Shown: positions 1 to 5,873 of the stretch, piece by piece | Layout: each line of letters begins with the position of its first letter | Numbering within the stretch: position 1 is the first letter of the stretch | Assembly: GCA_902783445.1 (NCBI GenBank) | Contig: CACZQX010000248.1 | Coordinates: 1-6,124, forward strand | DNA length: 6,124 bases | From: an uncultured Lachnospiraceae bacterium | GTDB lineage: Bacteria; Bacillota; Clostridia; Lachnospirales; Lachnospiraceae | Direction of reading: 5' to 3' | The notes under the pieces: generated by a model | Databases searched by the model: none | What the model saw: the letters and a program-made list of their open reading frames with translations, nothing else | What the model was told of the DNA's origin: nothing | Translations under genes and position numbers: made by a program

Positions 1-2136
1 CTTAGAATTGCCCTGGTTGGTAACCCTAACTCGGGTAAAACAACATTGTTTAACGAACTTACCGGTGCAAACCAGACAGTTGGTAACTGGCCGGGTGTAA
101 CAGTAGAAAAAAAGGAAGGTGTGCTTAAAGGTCATAAAGACGTAATCATTGCCGATTTACCGGGAATTTATTCTTTATCACCATACACTCTCGAAGAAGT
201 TGTTTCAAGAAAATATATTATTGATGAAAAACCGGATGCAATCATAAACATTGTTGATGCCACAAACATTGAGCGTAATCTTTACCTTACAACTCAGGCT
301 ATGGAACTTGGTATCCCTGTTGTGATTGCTCTTAATATGATGGACAGAGTTGAAAAGAGTGCCGATAAAATCGATATAAACGCTCTTTCAAAGAAAATGG
401 GATGCAAAGTGGTTGGTATCTCGGCATTGAAAAAGACAGGTATCAAAGAACTTTGCAAAATTGCAATCGACCTTGCAAAAAATGCGGAAGGTCAGGAGGC
501 AATGAAATTCAGCCCTGAAACAGAAGAAGTAATTACAAAAATCGAAGCTCTTCTTTCTGAAGATGTTGATGCTCGCTTAAGACGATGGCTTGCAATCAAA
601 AACTTTGAAAATGACAAAGAAGTTGCGGCACCTACAAAAGAAATGCTCGAAATCATCAAAGCATATGAAGAAAAAAAGGATGATGACGGCGAAAGCATCA
701 TAACAGACGAAAGATATACAGCAATAACAACAATTCTTAAAGATTGCTATCAGAAAGAGAAGAAAAAAATGACAACATCTGATAAAATCGACAGAATTGT
801 AACCAATCGTATTCTGGCACTTCCGATATTTGTGCTTATTATGATCGGTGTTTACTTTGTAACGGTAACAACAATCGGTACAATTGTAACCGATTTTACA
901 AATGATGTACTTGTAGGCGAATGGATTCAGGCACCTATTTCGGCCGGCCTTGAAAGCATAGGCTGCGCAGACTGGTTAAACGGACTTTTGGTTGATGGTA
1001 TAATCGGCGGTGTCGGTGCGGTTATCGGATTTATTCCTCAGATGATTATTCTCTTCTTCTTCCTTGCTATCTTGGAAGACATTGGTTATATGGCAAGAGT
1101 AGCTTTCATCATGGACAGAATCTTCAGAAAATTCGGTATGTCGGGTAAATCATTTATTCCAATGCTTATCGGTACGGGTTGCGGTATTCCGGGAATCATG
1201 GCATCAAGAACCATCGAGAACCAGCGCGACAGAAGAATGAGCATCATGACCGTAACATTTATGCCATGTGGTGCTAAACTTCCTATTATTGCTTTAATCG
1301 CAGGTGCTGTATTTAACGGTACATGGTGGGTTGCACCTCTTGCTTACTTTATCGGTATTGCGGCTGTTGTAATCACAGGTATTATGCTTAAGAAAACAAG
1401 ACTTTTTGCCGGTGAAGCAGCTCCGTTTATTATCGAACTTCCTGCATATCATATTCCTATCGGAAGAAATATCGGAAGAAGCATTTTTGACAGAACATGG
1501 GCATTTGCTAAAAAAGCATGCACGGTTATCTTGATTACAAGCGTACTTATTTGGTTCCTTACAAGCTTCGGCGTTGAGGGTGGATTCCACATGGTTGAAG
1601 ACGTTTCGGAATCAATGTTATACAACATCGGAAATGCGGTTGCATTTATATTTGCACCTCTCGGATTTGATCAGTGGCAGTCTGTTGCTGCAACAGTTAC
1701 AGGTCTTGCGGCAAAAGAAAATATCGTTGGTACATTCGGTGTACTTACATCAATCGGTGATGCTGATGTTGCAACCGAAATGGTTGACAATGTGGATGTT
1801 GCGGGTCTTGCACCTATCGCAGCAATATTCGGAAGCAAACTTGCGGCAATGTCATTTATGATATTCAACCTTCTTTGCGCTCCATGCTTTGCGGCAATGA
1901 GTACAATCGGTGCGGAAATGCGTTCAAAGAAATGGACAGCATTTGCAATTGCTTACGAATGCGGATTTGCATACCTTATTTCACTTATTGTTTACCAGGT
2001 TGGAAGACTTGTTCAGGGCTACGGCTTTGGAGTTGGTTCGGTATTCGGCATTGCAGGTATAGTATTCCTTGTATTTATGTTGGTAAGAAAACCGTCTAAA
2101 GGCGTAAAACTCGAGACAGCGGCAAACGCTGCATAA
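1..2136 (+). CDS. feoB: Ferrous iron transport protein B (FeoB), 5'-truncated by the window edge
   Basis: Inner-membrane Fe(II) importer with an N-terminal G-protein domain. The frame is open from base 1, and 711 residues are visible (numbered from base 1). G1 is GNPNSGKT at 7-14, and its Asn10 is the residue expected in potassium-activated GTPases. G2 is Thr34 in NWPGVT, G3 is DLPG at 52-55, G4 is NMMD at 112-115, and G5 is SAL at 141-143. A charged helical spacer follows to about residue 265, then a polytopic membrane domain. That domain has the two Gate motifs, GTGCGIPG at 391-398 and PCGAKLP at 422-428, and a later cysteine pair in CAPC (626-629). Cys394 and Cys423 match the spacing of the conserved FeoB pore cysteines. 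Only a few N-terminal residues should be missing, because G1 normally lies within the first 15; a fused FeoA domain upstream cannot be excluded. The TTG at base 46 lies inside the G1 region and is not the start. No terminator separates it from the next gene. Identity is certain from the motifs. Confidence 0.97.
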   Translation, partial: LRIALVGNPNSGKTTLFNELTGANQTVGNWPGVTVEKKEGVLKGHKDVIIADLPGIYSLSPYTLEEVVSRKYIIDEKPDAIINIVDATNIERNLYLTTQAMELGIPVVIALNMMDRVEKSADKIDINALSKKMGCKVVGISALKKTGIKELCKIAIDLAKNAEGQEAMKFSPETEEVITKIEALLSEDVDARLRRWLAIKNFENDKEVAAPTKEMLEIIKAYEEKKDDDGESIITDERYTAITTILKDCYQKEKKKMTTSDKIDRIVTNRILALPIFVLIMIGVYFVTVTTIGTIVTDFTNDVLVGEWIQAPISAGLESIGCADWLNGLLVDGIIGGVGAVIGFIPQMIILFFFLAILEDIGYMARVAFIMDRIFRKFGMSGKSFIPMLIGTGCGIPGIMASRTIENQRDRRMSIMTVTFMPCGAKLPIIALIAGAVFNGTWWVAPLAYFIGIAAVVITGIMLKKTRLFAGEAAPFIIELPAYHIPIGRNIGRSIFDRTWAFAKKACTVILITSVLIWFLTSFGVEGGFHMVEDVSESMLYNIGNAVAFIFAPLGFDQWQSVAATVTGLAAKENIVGTFGVLTSIGDADVATEMVDNVDVAGLAPIAAIFGSKLAAMSFMIFNLLCAPCFAAMSTIGAEMRSKKWTAFAIAYECGFAYLISLIVYQVGRLVQGYGFGVGSVFGIAGIVFLVFMLVRKPSKGVKLETAANAA

Positions 2137-2161
2137 ATAGATTAAACAATTTGCATATATG

Positions 2162-2170
2162 TGTTAAAAT
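2162..2170 (+). promoter_or_regulatory. Possible internal extended -10 promoter before the Cys-rich gene
   Basis: TGT followed by TAAAAT fits an extended -10 (TGn plus five of six consensus bases). It lies 33 bases before the small gene's start codon. The best -35 at 17-bp spacing (TTAAAC, 2142-2147) matches only three of six bases. In such A/T-rich DNA this can arise by chance. Read-through from feoB is the simpler source of expression. Confidence 0.25.
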
Positions 2171-2188
2171 AAAAGCTGTAAACAAATG

Positions 2189-2195
2189 AAAGGAG
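2189..2195 (+). promoter_or_regulatory. Ribosome binding site that sets the start of the Cys-rich protein
   Basis: AAAGGAG lies 8 bases before the ATG at 2204. An in-frame ATG at 2186 sits immediately before this site and has no Shine-Dalgarno sequence of its own, so the shorter 59-residue product is preferred. Confidence 0.85.
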
Positions 2196-2203
2196 TGAAG
2201 CTA

Positions 2204-2383
2204 ATGGGAGATTATAATATTTTACCGACATTGATTGTGGGAATTATAGTTGCCGTAATAATAGTACTTGCTATTGTAAGTCTTGTAAGACAAAGAAAAA
2301 AAGGCGGTTGCTCCTGCGGATGTGAAGGCTGCTCCGGATCCTCATCTTGTGGAAGCTTTAAAGCATCAAAAACTAAAATGTAA
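2204..2383 (+). CDS. FeoB-associated Cys-rich membrane protein (59 aa)
   Basis: Small single-pass membrane protein of the kind found directly downstream of feoB in many Clostridia (FeoB-associated Cys-rich family). A hydrophobic helix spans about residues 6-28 and is followed by a basic stretch, RQRKK (29-33). A Gly/Ser/Cys tail then carries Cys36, Cys38, Cys40, Cys43 and Cys49 (CxCxCxxC plus one). By the positive-inside rule the cysteine tail should be cytoplasmic, on the side of the FeoB G domain. The gap to feoB is 67 bp with no terminator, so the two are probably co-transcribed. The molecular function is not established. An accessory or metal-handling role at the FeoB pore exit is inferred from the position and the thiols. 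The start at 2204 is chosen for its strong ribosome binding site. Confidence 0.88.
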   Translation: MGDYNILPTLIVGIIVAVIIVLAIVSLVRQRKKGGCSCGCEGCSGSSSCGSFKASKTKM

Positions 2384-2394
2384 ATTAAGATAAG

Positions 2395-2422
2395 AAAGGC
2401 TGTCGCTATTGCGACAGCCTTT
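2395..2422. terminator. Bidirectional intrinsic terminator between the feo genes and plsC
   Basis: A perfect 12-bp stem (2395-2406 with 2411-2422) has a TATT loop and a GC-rich core, AGGCTGTCGC. On the plus strand it ends in a short T-run followed by A/T-rich DNA, 12 bases after the stop of the Cys-rich gene. On the minus strand the exit tract is T-rich but interrupted, so it should be weaker in that direction. The plsC stop codon lies six bases to the right, so this one hairpin probably serves both convergent units. Confidence 0.88.
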
Positions 2423-2427
2423 TAAAT

Positions 2428-3171
2428 TTAAATTTCATTTACGTTGTTTAAAAGCATTTCTTGGATAACGGCTTGAGTATCGGCACATAATGTTTTTTGC
2501 GCCTCTCTGTCAAGATCTTTTGTATAGATTGGCTTTCCGAATTCAATTATTGCATGGCATTTTTGAATGCGTAAACCGCCGTTGTCTTCAAAAATCGTTC
2601 CGGTATTGGTTAGGGCAATGGGAACAATGGGAACCTGCGGCTTTGTGGCAAGTTTAAAACTACCTTCCTTGAAAGGAAGCATTTCGGTATTTGAGGGACC
2701 TCTTGTTCCTTCCGGGAAAATAAGCATTGAAACACCGGATTTTATGTTATCTATACCCGTTAAAATGGTTTTTAGGGCTTCTCTTGTATCGGCTCTGTTA
2801 AGGAAAAGACATTTAAGGATTTTCATCCAAGCATGTAAAATCGGGACTTTTTTTATGGATTCCTTTGCTACTATTCCCGTAAGTCCCGGAACCAGGGAAT
2901 AAATCGAAATAATATCAAAGAAACTTCTGTGGTTGCTGACATATAATACAGCCGTGTCTCTTGGGATATTTTCAAAGCCTTTTACGGTTAAATTTGTTGA
3001 AGCGGCTTTTAAAGCACCCCTAAAAACAAATTGAATAAAGTGTTGAGCAAACCATTGCTCTTTTATTTTGTCGGATTTCCCGATAATAAAACTGATTAAA
3101 AAAAGTGGAAGGCTGACAATCATCATCAAACCTATCCAACCAATTACCAATGCGGCTCGAATTCGTTTCAT
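2428..3171 (-). CDS. plsC: 1-acyl-sn-glycerol-3-phosphate acyltransferase (PlsC family)
   Basis: Membrane-associated acyltransferase of phospholipid synthesis. It would transfer a fatty acyl group to the 2-position of lysophosphatidic acid to give phosphatidic acid. The 247-residue length is normal for PlsC. A hydrophobic N-terminal helix at about 7-30 anchors it. The catalytic HX4D box is NHRSFFD at 80-86 (His81, Asp86). Block II is FLNRAD at 123-128, the substrate-binding FPEGTRG is at 152-158, and the VPIVPIA block is at 180-186. All four family blocks are present, so the enzyme looks intact. The ATG is preceded by an in-frame TAG six codons upstream, so the start can hardly move. Its ribosome binding site is weak (AAAGAT), and a hairpin ends 12 bases before the start. 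It appears to be monocistronic. The exact acyl donor and lysolipid specificity cannot be read from the sequence, and related lyso-acyltransferases share these motifs. Confidence 0.92.
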   Translation of the reverse strand: MKRIRAALVIGWIGLMMIVSLPLFLISFIIGKSDKIKEQWFAQHFIQFVFRGALKAASTNLTVKGFENIPRDTAVLYVSNHRSFFDIISIYSLVPGLTGIVAKESIKKVPILHAWMKILKCLFLNRADTREALKTILTGIDNIKSGVSMLIFPEGTRGPSNTEMLPFKEGSFKLATKPQVPIVPIALTNTGTIFEDNGGLRIQKCHAIIEFGKPIYTKDLDREAQKTLCADTQAVIQEMLLNNVNEI

Positions 3172-3183
3172 TTTATCTTTGCG

Positions 3184-3203
3184 GGACTAATGTAAATCAG
3201 TCC
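3184..3203 (-). other. Small hairpin in the plsC leader
   Basis: On the minus strand, GGACTGAT and ATTAGTCC form an 8-bp stem (one G-U pair) with a TTAC loop. It ends 12 bases before the plsC start codon, just upstream of a weak ribosome binding site. It has no T-run, so it is not a terminator. It could affect translation or mRNA stability, or be incidental. Confidence 0.4.
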
Positions 3204-3230
3204 GTCTTCCTTTCTTTTTGATAATTGTGC

Positions 3231-3236
3231 AGTATA
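3231..3236 (-). promoter_or_regulatory. Possible -10 element for plsC
   Basis: TATACT (overlapping TATTAT) on the minus strand lies about 60 bases before plsC, a sensible place for its promoter. No good -35 occurs at 16-18 bp: the nearby TTGATA is only 12 bp away. The same bases read TATAAT on the plus strand, so direction is ambiguous. Confidence 0.25.
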
Positions 3237-3326
3237 ATACGCATAAAATATCAACTACATTCTAACATGATGTTGTTTATTAGTAAAGTAAAGGGAAATT
3301 AAAGATTGTTAGAAAATAAACAATGG

Positions 3327-3354
3327 TTTCCTGGCGCTTGTATTATGCTATAAT
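3327..3354 (+). promoter_or_regulatory. Promoter for the nicotinate phosphoribosyltransferase gene
   Basis: A perfect TATAAT at 3349-3354 is preceded by TGC, making a full extended -10. The -35 (TTTCCT at 3327-3332, 16-bp spacing) is weak, which is typical when an extended -10 is present. Transcription would start near 3361, giving a leader of about 90 nt before the ATG at 3450. The inverted repeat at 3305-3324 ends two bases before the -35. Confidence 0.72.
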
Positions 3355-3393
3355 TGTAGCAAATCAATATTTTATGTATATAAAAATTCTTGG

Positions 3394-3446
3394 CAAAGGC
3401 AGGCGTGCATAAGACTTTGAATAAAGCCTGCAAAAAAAAGGTGGAG
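3394..3446 (+). ncRNA. Candidate structured leader (possible pseudoknot over the ribosome binding site)
   Basis: GCAGGC (3399-3404) pairs perfectly with GCCTGC (3426-3431) around a 21-nt loop. An A-only tract and the ribosome binding site follow. The loop segment ACTTT (3414-3418) can pair with AAGGT (3438-3442) inside the Shine-Dalgarno region, using one G-U pair. That would make an H-type pseudoknot with a 6-A third loop. CAAAG (3394-3398) can compete for CTTTG (3415-3419), an alternative pairing that would free the ribosome binding site. No known riboswitch consensus is recognised. The structure is inferred by eye. Confidence 0.35.
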
Positions 3447-3449
3447 AAT

Positions 3450-4919
3450 ATGGCAGAAACAGGAAGAAATTTAACATTACTTACAGACCTTTATGAGCTT
3501 ACAATGATGCAAGGATATTTTAACGATAACAATGACGATATCGTTGTATTTGATGCGTTTTACAGAGAGAATCCTTGCGGAAACGGTTATGCAATCGCGG
3601 CAGGCCTTGAACAGGTTGTGGATTACATTAAAAATCTGCGATTCACATATGAAGATGTGGAATACTTAAGAAGCTTGAATTTGTTTACCGAAGATTTTCT
3701 TAAATTTTTAAGTTCCTATCATTTTTCCGGCAGTATTTATGCTATTCCGGAAGGAACCGTTGTTTTTCCGAGAGAGCCTTTGGTAAAGGTTGTTGCACCG
3801 ATTATGGAAGCACAGCTTTTGGAAGCGGCTCTTTTAAACATTATCAACCATCAAAGTCTTATTGCCACAAAAGCGGCAAGAGTCGTTCATGCGGCAGCAG
3901 GTGACGGGGTTATGGAATTCGGACTTCGTCGTGCCCAAGGACCTGATGCGGGTCTTTACGGGGCCAGAGCGGCAGTTATAGCCGGATGTGTGGGAACCTC
4001 TTGCGTTCTTACGGGAGAAAACTGGGGCGTACCTCTTAAAGGTACACATGCTCATAGTTGGGTAATGAGTTTTCCTGATGAATACACGGCCTTTAAAAAG
4101 TATTCGGAACTTTATCCTGAAGCTTGCCTTCTTTTGGTTGATACATATGATACTTTGCACTCCGGTGTACCGAATGCAATTAAGGTATTTAAAGAAATGA
4201 GAGCAGCCGGAAAAGAGCTTAAGTTCTATGGTATTCGTCTTGACAGCGGCGACCTTACTTATCTTTCCAAGGAAGCACGCAAAATGCTTGATGCGGAAGG
4301 CTTTACGGATGCGGTTATTTCGGGCTCCAGCGATTTGGATGAATATCTTATAACTTCCATGAAGCAAGAGGGCTGCAAGATAACATCTTGGGGTGTGGGA
4401 ACAAATCTTATTACATCAAAAGATTGTCCATCATTCGGAGGGGTTTACAAGCTTGTTGCTCAAAAGAAAAAAGATGAGGAAGAGTTTACTCCGAAAATTA
4501 AAATATCCGAAAATACTGCGAAAATTACAAACCCGGGCAATAAAACCATATTTAGATTTTATGATAAATCAAGCGGAAAAATAAAAGCGGATTTGATTGC
4601 TTTGGTTGGCGAGGAATTTGACGAAAACAAAGACCTTGTAATTTACGACCCTGTTGACACATGGAAAAAGACAACTTTGGAGGCGGGAAGCTTCAAAATA
4701 AGAGAGCTTATGGTTCCGGTTTTCGAAAACGGCATTTGCGTTTACGATTGCCCTGAAGTTATGGATATCCAAAAGTATTGTAACAGTGAAAAGGATACGC
4801 TTTGGGAAGAAACCAAACGTCTTGTAAATCCGAGCAAGGTGTATGTGGATTTGTCCGATAAGCTTTACGATATAAAAACAGAACTTTTAAATAAAGCAAA
4901 ACAAAATGCTGTGAAATAA
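3450..4919 (+). CDS. pncB: Nicotinate phosphoribosyltransferase (NAD salvage)
   Basis: Cytoplasmic enzyme of the Preiss-Handler pathway. It joins nicotinate and PRPP to give nicotinate mononucleotide, with ATP hydrolysis. The 489 residues match the Firmicutes-type family. Visible blocks in order are the N-terminal TDLYELTM (12-19), FGLRRAQG (157-164), GTHAHSWV (198-205; His202 is the likely phosphorylated histidine), GIRLDSGDL (261-269, phosphate binding), and WGVGTNL (314-320). The C-terminal part is complete. The start is the ATG at 3450, with AAGGTGGAG just upstream and the TDLYELTM block 11 residues in. An in-frame TTG 20 codons earlier would add a lysine-rich tail that looks like leader, not protein. 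It has its own promoter, a structured leader and a terminator, so it is monocistronic. Nicotinamide phosphoribosyltransferase (NadV) is a less likely reading, because these blocks are those of the nicotinate enzyme. Confidence 0.93.
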   Translation: MAETGRNLTLLTDLYELTMMQGYFNDNNDDIVVFDAFYRENPCGNGYAIAAGLEQVVDYIKNLRFTYEDVEYLRSLNLFTEDFLKFLSSYHFSGSIYAIPEGTVVFPREPLVKVVAPIMEAQLLEAALLNIINHQSLIATKAARVVHAAAGDGVMEFGLRRAQGPDAGLYGARAAVIAGCVGTSCVLTGENWGVPLKGTHAHSWVMSFPDEYTAFKKYSELYPEACLLLVDTYDTLHSGVPNAIKVFKEMRAAGKELKFYGIRLDSGDLTYLSKEARKMLDAEGFTDAVISGSSDLDEYLITSMKQEGCKITSWGVGTNLITSKDCPSFGGVYKLVAQKKKDEEEFTPKIKISENTAKITNPGNKTIFRFYDKSSGKIKADLIALVGEEFDENKDLVIYDPVDTWKKTTLEAGSFKIRELMVPVFENGICVYDCPEVMDIQKYCNSEKDTLWEETKRLVNPSKVYVDLSDKLYDIKTELLNKAKQNAVK

Positions 4920-4924
4920 AAAAT

Positions 4925-4955
4925 AAAGGACATTATCGATTTGATAATGTCCTTT
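4925..4955. terminator. Bidirectional intrinsic terminator between pncB and ribU
   Basis: A perfect 13-bp stem (4925-4937 with 4943-4955) has a 5-nt loop. It is followed by T's on the plus strand (T-run 4953-4957) and by ATTTTTTATTT on the minus strand. It begins five bases after the pncB stop and ends six bases before the ribU stop, so it should end both convergent transcripts. Confidence 0.93.
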
Positions 4956-4961
4956 TTGATT

Positions 4962-5642
4962 TTATCCTATAACTCCGGCCATAGCTAAGAAGAAGAGTAT
5001 AAGAGTAACTGCTATAATCGCACCAACAACGATTGTTCCAAGGGAAAATTTCTTTTGTTGAGCTGCTGTTTCATCAGTTTTTGAAGGAGCGATAAGTCTT
5101 GCGCGTCTAAGTCCCTTAACGATAGGTTTGTAAAGAACTACCGTAAGTGCTGAGTTGATACCGCTCTTAATAAGGTTAAACGGTAAGAAAATCGGAAGAA
5201 GCATTGCAGCAACTGCTTCTCGCGCTATACCCATATACATAGGCGTAACGATGTAATTCCATAAAAGCATTACTATTGTCATTGCGATACATCCGCAAAT
5301 AAGACCAAGTATTGCGCCTTTGAGATTGTGCTTTTTCTTGTAGATAAATGCCGCAACGCAAGCGAAAGCCACAGTTGAAAGCACATTCATCAAAAAGCCG
5401 ATTGGACCGGTATCGCTTATTGTAATCATTTCAATAAGTGAAACAACAATGGACACTCCCGCCGCCGATAAAGGACCAAACATAAAACCTGCAATAACAA
5501 TAACGATATCTTTTGGATCGTAGCTTAAAAATCCCGCAATATTAATGGGAATAAGCTTGGAAACCATGGTTAAAACAAAAGCAACCGCCGTAATCATCGC
5601 AAGAGTTGTGATTGTTCTGGTTGTCATTTTTTGATTGCTCAT
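4962..5642 (-). CDS. ribU: Riboflavin ECF transporter substrate-binding subunit RibU
   Basis: Membrane S-component that captures riboflavin and works with a shared energy-coupling module (two EcfA ATPases and EcfT), none of which is in this window. The 226 residues include about six core membrane helices. RibU signatures are SYDPKDI at 40-46, GPLSAAG at 56-62, TGPIGFLMN at 78-86, NYIVTPMYMG at 129-138, and PFNLIKSGIN at 154-163. The FMN riboswitch directly upstream independently supports a riboflavin role. The start is the ATG at 5642, with GAGAGGA 6 bases before it. A TTG at 5666 would place the ribosome binding site inside the gene and is rejected. The protein carries a polar linker (about 186-200) and an extra hydrophobic helix (about 201-224) beyond the usual six-helix core. 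Expression should fall when FMN is plentiful. Confidence 0.95.
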   Translation of the reverse strand: MSNQKMTTRTITTLAMITAVAFVLTMVSKLIPINIAGFLSYDPKDIVIVIAGFMFGPLSAAGVSIVVSLIEMITISDTGPIGFLMNVLSTVAFACVAAFIYKKKHNLKGAILGLICGCIAMTIVMLLWNYIVTPMYMGIAREAVAAMLLPIFLPFNLIKSGINSALTVVLYKPIVKGLRRARLIAPSKTDETAAQQKKFSLGTIVVGAIIAVTLILFFLAMAGVIG

Positions 5643-5648
5643 TTCATT

Positions 5649-5655
5649 TCCTCTC
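5649..5655 (-). promoter_or_regulatory. Ribosome binding site setting the ribU start
   Basis: GAGAGGA on the minus strand lies 6 bases before the ATG at 5642. Another ATG at 5647 is out of frame and meets a stop after one codon. The site lies just after the riboswitch terminator, as expected for transcriptional control. Confidence 0.85.
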
Positions 5656-5664
5656 TTTCTATAC

Positions 5665-5696
5665 AAAAAGCGCCTTAAAAAATCTTTAAGGCGCTT
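5665..5696 (-). terminator. Riboswitch-controlled intrinsic terminator upstream of ribU
   Basis: On the minus strand, AAGCGCCTTAAA (5696-5685) pairs perfectly with TTTAAGGCGCTT (5679-5668) in a 12-bp stem with a 5-nt loop. Five T's end the structure. It lies between the FMN aptamer and the ribU ribosome binding site, the classic expression platform for premature termination when FMN is bound. The leader segment AAAGAT occurs in the terminator loop region, in the linker and in the aptamer P1, which suggests how an antiterminator could form. Confidence 0.9.
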
Positions 5697-5712
5697 AAAA
5701 TCTTTAGCAAAC

Positions 5713-5822
5713 TATCTTTTTTCATCCAGACTGTAACTGTCGGTTTTGGAATTGCACCAAATCAGCTATATTAGCTCGCGGACTTTACCGCCGATCGGGA
5801 ATTTCACCCTGCCCCAAAGACA
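5713..5822 (-). ncRNA. FMN riboswitch aptamer (RFN element)
   Basis: Read on the minus strand, this has the conserved RFN blocks in order: GGGGCAGGGTGAAATTCCC, then GATCGGCGGTAAAGTCCGC and GAGC. A short variable hairpin, AGCTA/TAGCT, comes next, followed by GATTTGGTGCAATTCC, then AAAACCGACAGTTACAGTC and GGATG. P1 closes TGTCTTT (5822-5816) with AAAGATA (5719-5713), seven pairs with one G-U. The aptamer binds FMN and represses the downstream gene, here ribU, through the terminator that follows. All core segments are present, so it looks functional. Confidence 0.97.
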
Positions 5823-5844
5823 CTGTATTCTCTTTTCATTTAAA

Positions 5845-5873
5845 GTTATAGCACAGTAAAAGAAAAAACACAA
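5845..5873 (-). promoter_or_regulatory. Promoter of the FMN riboswitch-ribU transcript
   Basis: On the minus strand, TTGTGT (5873-5868) and TATAAC (5850-5845) are 17 bp apart, and TGC precedes the -10, making an extended -10. Transcription would start near 5838, about 16 bases before the aptamer P1. Its -35 directly abuts the -35 of the rightward promoter. Confidence 0.7.

Larger units (their letters stand above)
3172..3449. other. Divergent intergenic region between plsC and the nicotinate phosphoribosyltransferase gene
   Basis: This 278-bp stretch contains no gene. From left to right it holds the plsC leader hairpin, a possible plsC -10, and an 11-bp near-palindrome (AACATGATGTT, 3264-3274). 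These are followed by an inverted repeat of 6-bp arms, ATTGTT/AACAAT (3305-3310 and 3319-3324), the rightward promoter, and a leader of about 90 nt with a stem-loop. The open frame from a TTG at 3390 into the downstream gene is not thought to be translated. Confidence 0.75.

Noticed and set aside
1294..1590. 98-codon Cys-rich open frame on the minus strand
   Set aside because: It is antisense to the FeoB membrane domain. The cysteines come from reading conserved codons backward.
2567..2902. 111-codon open frame on the plus strand
   Set aside because: It is antisense to plsC, over its catalytic blocks, with no ribosome binding site or family resemblance.
3233..3238. Plus-strand TATAAT as a second rightward promoter
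   Set aside because: It has no matching -35 at 16-18 bp and no TGn extension, and its complement fits a leftward -10 about as well. The extended -10 at 3346-3354 is far better.
3399..3431. Leader stem-loop of the nicotinate phosphoribosyltransferase as a transcription terminator
   Set aside because: It has no T-run on either strand. The plus-strand exit is an A tract leading into the ribosome binding site, so transcription termination is unlikely.
3390..3449. TTG-initiated 20-residue N-terminal extension of the nicotinate phosphoribosyltransferase
   Set aside because: The ATG at 3450 has a strong ribosome binding site and gives the family's normal N-terminus. The extension overlaps the leader stem-loop and has no ribosome binding site.
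3834..4367. 177-codon open frame on the minus strand
   Set aside because: It lies wholly antisense within the clearly conserved nicotinate phosphoribosyltransferase gene, and its translation shows no recognisable domain.
5643..5666. TTG-initiated N-terminal extension of RibU
   Set aside because: It would begin in the terminator T-run and translate through the ribosome binding site of the ATG at 5642.
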